In this document: positions 60,863 to 64,000 of the stretch, piece after piece
How positions within the stretch are numbered: the stretch's first letter is position 1
How the letters are laid out: each line of letters begins with the position of its first letter
From: an uncultured Alphaproteobacteria bacterium
GTDB taxonomy: Bacteria > Pseudomonadota > Alphaproteobacteria > Micavibrionales > Micavibrionaceae
Length of the DNA: 64,000 bases
Direction of reading: 5' to 3'
NCBI GenBank assembly: GCA_900696495.1
Contig: CAADGI010000014.1
Location: 1-64,000, forward strand
Position numbers and translations under genes: made by a program
The notes under the pieces: generated by a model
Databases searched by the model: none
Told to the model about the DNA's origin: nothing
Seen by the model: only the letters and a program-made list of their open reading frames with translations

Positions 60863-61569
60863 GCGGGTCCTTGAAAATCAGCGGGGATAAGGACGTCGAT
60901 GCGCGCTATAAATATCTGCGCAACCGCCATGGCGCGGTTAATTCGGCGGCCAATGGCTATCGTCTCGATCGCATTTTCAAAAGAGATCAGGAGGCGCTGC
61001 TTTCCGCCATCGACCCTCAGAACGGGCCGTTTCTGGACATCGCCTGCGGCTCCGGTCTTATGCTCGCGCCCCTGCTGAATAAAGGTCAGGACGTCTATGG
61101 CCTCGATTTTAATGCGGATGCGTGCGCGGCCGCTCATGCCAACGGAATAAAAATAATACGCGGGGATGCTTTCAATATCCCGCTGCCCGATGCGGTTATC
61201 GGCCACATCGTGAATTGCCAGTTTTTGAACCAGCAGCCGGCCGCCCAGGCTGAAAAATTCATTCAGGAATCCGCGCGTGTTTTGAAACCGGATGGCAAGC
61301 TTGTCATTCTCTGGCGCCATGCGCGCTCTTTTATTCATATTTCCGCGCATGCCGTCTTTACGATCATGGATAAATTCTCGGGCCAGCCGCCTTTCCCGCA
61401 ATATGCGCATAGCTTTAATGAAATCGAATCTTTCGCCGCGAAGGCGGGATTGAACGTTGAGAAGAAAGCCGTAACATTGCCGTTTTTCAGTCTGCAGATG
61501 ATTTCTCCGGATGCTCCGGGCGCGAACATCATCGGGGCCTCCCAATTCATCGTGTTAAAAAAATCATGA
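60859..61569 (+). CDS. Class I SAM-dependent methyltransferase
   Basis: 236 residues. SAM-binding motif FLDIACGSGLMLAPLL, acidic YGLDFNADACAAAH, and VIGHIVNCQFLNQQ (motif IV region) give a class I methyltransferase fold. The substrate is not evident; the coupled envelope genes on both sides (ATGA overlaps) suggest a lipid or sugar acceptor. Confidence 0.8.
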   Translation: MSGSLKISGDKDVDARYKYLRNRHGAVNSAANGYRLDRIFKRDQEALLSAIDPQNGPFLDIACGSGLMLAPLLNKGQDVYGLDFNADACAAAHANGIKIIRGDAFNIPLPDAVIGHIVNCQFLNQQPAAQAEKFIQESARVLKPDGKLVILWRHARSFIHISAHAVFTIMDKFSGQPPFPQYAHSFNEIESFAAKAGLNVEKKAVTLPFFSLQMISPDAPGANIIGASQFIVLKKS

Positions 61570-62576
61570 GCATTTTTGAGCTTGATAACGGGCACGAAGA
61601 AGCCTGGGACGATTTTGTCGGGAACGATCCGAACGGCACATTTTTTCATCTGACGGGATGGAGAAATGTGATGAAAAATACTTTCGGCTTCAAAACTTTT
61701 TATTTGATGGAAAAGGTCGGTGGATCCGTGACGGGCATATTGCCTCTTGCCATGGTCAGGCGTCCCCTTTTTGGTCCTGCGCTCATTTCCTCGCCGCTTT
61801 GCGTTCATGGAGGAGGGCTCGGAAGCTCTGCCGGGCTTGAGGAAGCCGCCGTAAAAAAGGCGGAAGCGCTTGGTGTGAAATATCTCGAACTCCGCGGCCG
61901 GCCGCAGCATGCGAAAAACATGGCTGCAAGCAGTACATTCTTCAATTTTCAGCGAACCCTTTCAAACGATCACGATGAAAACCTGAAAGCCATTCCGCGC
62001 AAGCAGCGAGCCGAAGTGCGCAAGGGCATCGCCGCCGATCTTGAAACAAAAACCGATCAGAATTTCGATCTTTTTTACAAAATTTACGCAACCAGCGTTC
62101 GCAATCTCGGCACGCCCGTTTTTCCCAAAAAATATCTTGAAAATCTTATCGATATTTTCGGCGATGCCGTGGAAATCATGACTGTTTCTCATCAGGGCCG
62201 GCCGCTTACCAGCGTTTTCAGCTTTAAATACAAGGACCGGATGATCCCTTATTATGGCGGCGGCCTGCCGGCGGCGCGTGACCACAGCGCATATCCCTAT
62301 ATGTACTGGAAACTGATGGAGCGCTCGGTGGATAACGGTTTCCGGATTTTTGATTTCGGCCGCTCCATGCGGGACAGCGGGGCATTCGCTTTCAAGCGGA
62401 ATTTCGGATTCGAGCCGGAGCCTCTGCCTTATCATTATCATTTGGTGAAGGCCGCCAGCGTGCCGGATGTAAATCCCGACAATCCCCGCAATAAATTCCT
62501 GATTTCCGCCTGGAAAAAACTGCCTTTGCCGGCCGCCAATATTTTAGGCCCGGTTCTGTACAAGGCTATAGTGTAG
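61566..62576 (+). CDS. FemAB-like protein of the XrtA/PEP-CTERM type
   Basis: 336 residues of the GNAT-fold FemAB family. The motifs WDDFVGNDPNGTFFHLTGWRNVM, IPRKQRAEVRKGI, YKDRMIPYYGGGLPAARDHSAYPYMYWKLME and FDFGRSMRDSGAFAFKRNFGFEPEPLPYHYHLV match the exosortase-associated subfamily, which lies in exopolysaccharide clusters with exosortase A. No exosortase is within the window. Convergent with the deacetylase gene, overlapping it by 11 bases. Confidence 0.88.
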   Translation: MSIFELDNGHEEAWDDFVGNDPNGTFFHLTGWRNVMKNTFGFKTFYLMEKVGGSVTGILPLAMVRRPLFGPALISSPLCVHGGGLGSSAGLEEAAVKKAEALGVKYLELRGRPQHAKNMAASSTFFNFQRTLSNDHDENLKAIPRKQRAEVRKGIAADLETKTDQNFDLFYKIYATSVRNLGTPVFPKKYLENLIDIFGDAVEIMTVSHQGRPLTSVFSFKYKDRMIPYYGGGLPAARDHSAYPYMYWKLMERSVDNGFRIFDFGRSMRDSGAFAFKRNFGFEPEPLPYHYHLVKAASVPDVNPDNPRNKFLISAWKKLPLPAANILGPVLYKAIV

Positions 62577-63393
62577 CGGGATCGACAATTTTTAAATCGC
62601 TGCCGAAATTCCGGTCGCGGAGCGGCGCGTCAAATTTGAAATCTTCAACCAGCCTGCCGAGTTTTTTAAATGTATCCTTCCTGTTGAACCACAATAGCAG
62701 GCTGACGGGCATCGATGCGCCCCTGATACGCCAGTTTTTTTCTTCAGCGTCAAAATCATAAGGGTGCCAGTATGTCCACAACGCCGCGCGGCTGTCGGAT
62801 TTTTTAAGCTGGTCGCGAACGATTGGAAACGGCAGATAACGGAAATAAAAACCGCCCAGATAGGGCATCAGAAACGGTCCGATCCTGCCGACCGGCGCGG
62901 GAATCTCAAGTAAACCATTACTCCAGCGAAACGGCGTTTGCGGCGCGCCAGGAATGCCATGCAGGGGATTCGTCGCGGGCAAAACGCTTGAGGAATAGGC
63001 AAAACCCAGCTCCTTTAAAATATCCACCGCCCAGATGGTCTGCCGGGTCAGCGAAAAAACCGGCGCGCGGTATCCGTGCACTTCCTCACCGATGACATCT
63101 TCAATCGTTTCTTTCGCGCGCCGCGTGTCTTCCCGGAATTCTGCCGGATTTTGCTTGTTCAATGTGATGTGGTCATAGGAATGATGGGCGATTTCATGCC
63201 CTGCGGCATGCACCTTGCGAACAGTCTGCGGGTCTTTTTTCGCCAGCGAGCCCACCGTAAACACCGTTGCTTTGACATTCCACCGCTCAAGAAATTCCAG
63301 GATTTTTTCCGTCATTTCGGGATAGCGCACGGGCAGGGATTCATCGGGACGATGATCTTCCAGGTCCAGCGTAAATGTAATTGCCTTGCCCAT
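62566..63393 (-). CDS. Polysaccharide deacetylase of the XrtA/PEP-CTERM type
   Basis: 275 residues from the ATG at 63393, overlapping the preceding stop as TAATG; an upstream extension to 63504 lies inside the other gene. NodB-fold metal sites: TLDLEDHR (Asp pair region), HEIAHHSYDHITLNK (two zinc histidines), GYRAPVFSLTRQTIWAVDILKELGFAYSSSVLP. The C-terminal ALWTYWHPYDFD segment is typical of the exosortase-linked subfamily. It would trim acetyl groups from an exopolysaccharide. Confidence 0.88.
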   Translation of the reverse strand: MGKAITFTLDLEDHRPDESLPVRYPEMTEKILEFLERWNVKATVFTVGSLAKKDPQTVRKVHAAGHEIAHHSYDHITLNKQNPAEFREDTRRAKETIEDVIGEEVHGYRAPVFSLTRQTIWAVDILKELGFAYSSSVLPATNPLHGIPGAPQTPFRWSNGLLEIPAPVGRIGPFLMPYLGGFYFRYLPFPIVRDQLKKSDSRAALWTYWHPYDFDAEEKNWRIRGASMPVSLLLWFNRKDTFKKLGRLVEDFKFDAPLRDRNFGSDLKIVDPATL

Positions 63394-64000
63394 TACACGT
63401 TCGAATATTTCATCTTGAAATACTGGCGGAAGACGGAATTCGGCACATAACGCATCAGCGAGTCGCGCAGGATATGATTTTTTGCGCTCATCGGCACATA
63501 CCATTTCACCGCGCCGCGCGTCGCCGGCATAATCTCGTTGATAATCGGGCGCATCTCCGCCTCATAGGCCTTGAAAGCGGCGTCCGGAGTATCATGGGAG
63601 ATGATGGCATTGCACAGCCTGCAGGCGCCGGCAAAAGCCGCCGCCGCGCCGCGCCCTGAAAATAAAGTCAGGCAATGCGCCGCGTCCCCGACCAGCACAC
63701 TGCGCCCTTTATGCCAGACCGGCATGTATATCTGGCTGAGGACATCCATGTAGGGAGGCCCCTCTTCAGGACAAAAAGGTAAAACCTTCTCGGTAATTGA
63801 GCCGCTTCCGGCGAAAGCTTGCAGCAAGGCATCCCGGCGTGCTTCTGGTGGCGGCAAGTTTCTTGCATCATTGGCCCACACAAACACGGCGCCCAGATCC
63901 CCATCCAGCGTGTTGAATACAGCCATGTAGCGATTGCGTTCCATATGAGTCTGGAATTCCTTCTCGAGCCCAAGGACATTCGGCAGGCGGAACGCGGCGC
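63393..64000 (-). CDS. FAD-dependent monooxygenase, N-terminus outside the window
   Basis: The last ~202 residues of a flavoprotein hydroxylase; the frame stays open to the window edge. The FAD ribityl-binding motif RSVLVGDAAHCLTLFSGRGAAAAFAGACRL is clear and fits the PHBH/squalene-epoxidase-like class. Substrate unknown. Coupled to the deacetylase gene (TAATG), which does not by itself indicate an exopolysaccharide role. Confidence 0.8.
   Translation of the reverse strand, partial: AAFRLPNVLGLEKEFQTHMERNRYMAVFNTLDGDLGAVFVWANDARNLPPPEARRDALLQAFAGSGSITEKVLPFCPEEGPPYMDVLSQIYMPVWHKGRSVLVGDAAHCLTLFSGRGAAAAFAGACRLCNAIISHDTPDAAFKAYEAEMRPIINEIMPATRGAVKWYVPMSAKNHILRDSLMRYVPNSVFRQYFKMKYSNV

Noticed and set aside
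1-64000. CRISPR arrays, rRNA, tRNA and intact insertion sequences
   Set aside because: None seen by eye; no regularly spaced repeats with unique spacers outside the RTX coding region, no transposase frame. Divergent or partial tRNAs could be missed without a covariance search.

Overview
The window looks like a chromosomal segment of a facultatively anaerobic, nitrate-respiring alphaproteobacterium. The evidence is indirect: a cytoplasm-facing NarGHJI nitrate reductase with two NarK transporters, the anaerobic ubiquinone genes ubiT-ubiU-ubiV, a MoaC-MoaB fusion, a serine recombinase/DUF2924/DUF5681/ParB-methylase cassette typical of alphaproteobacteria, and an RTX/type I secretion locus. No rRNA, tRNA or CRISPR array was seen, so genus cannot be assigned.

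Layout. (1) 1-5400: a phage-derived integrative cassette, all on the minus strand: serine recombinase (cut by the window edge), DUF2924, a terminase-like ATPase lacking its nuclease part, DUF5681, and a ParB-DNA methylase. A GIY-YIG protein and a divergent XRE repressor follow, with a palindromic operator between them. (2) 5400-37250: an anaerobic-respiration island. It holds moeB; a coupled molybdenum-cofactor operon (moaA-moaCB-moaD-moaE-mobA-unknown-TauE); two Crp/Fnr regulators; a narK1-narK2 unit and a narG-narH-small Cys protein-narJ-narI-PpiC-hemN-nnrS unit; moeA; ubiTUV; a small ThiO/BioC/BioH-like operon; nrdDG; and an outer-membrane porin coupled to a 49-residue membrane protein. Eight FNR-type palindromes sit in front of these units. 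They fall into sequence families that share even their spacer bases, which suggests that the two Crp/Fnr paralogues divide the regulon. (3) 37250-42230: a CusA/CusB copper/silver efflux pair with a Met-rich exported protein. (4) 42230-44080: a graveyard of gene fragments (internally deleted serine recombinase, a sliver of a HemL-like aminotransferase, a 5'-truncated phage-type gene) with helically phased short repeats. (5) 44130-57300: a type I secretion locus built around an 1823-residue RTX protein, with a LapB-type ABC exporter, HlyD-type adaptor and TolC. The TolC gene is in an operon with a MotA/ExbB-like and a MotB/ExbD-like protein, that is, an ion-driven motor pair attached to a secretion system. 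(6) 57300-64000: a YhiN-type flavoprotein and an envelope/exopolysaccharide cluster (GT-C glycosyltransferase, LPG-synthase-like membrane protein, methyltransferase, FemAB-like and XrtA-type polysaccharide deacetylase, FAD monooxygenase cut by the edge).

Working together: region 2 is a coherent programme for life without oxygen: nitrate uptake and reduction, molybdopterin supply, haem and quinone made without O2, anaerobic dNTP synthesis, NO-stress response (NnrS) and outer-membrane entry. The features I consider least explained are the shared Cys/Gly-rich C-terminal tails of NarH, MoaE and a small narHJ-intervening protein, a Crp/Fnr regulator with six C-terminal cysteines, and the motor pair linked to type I secretion.
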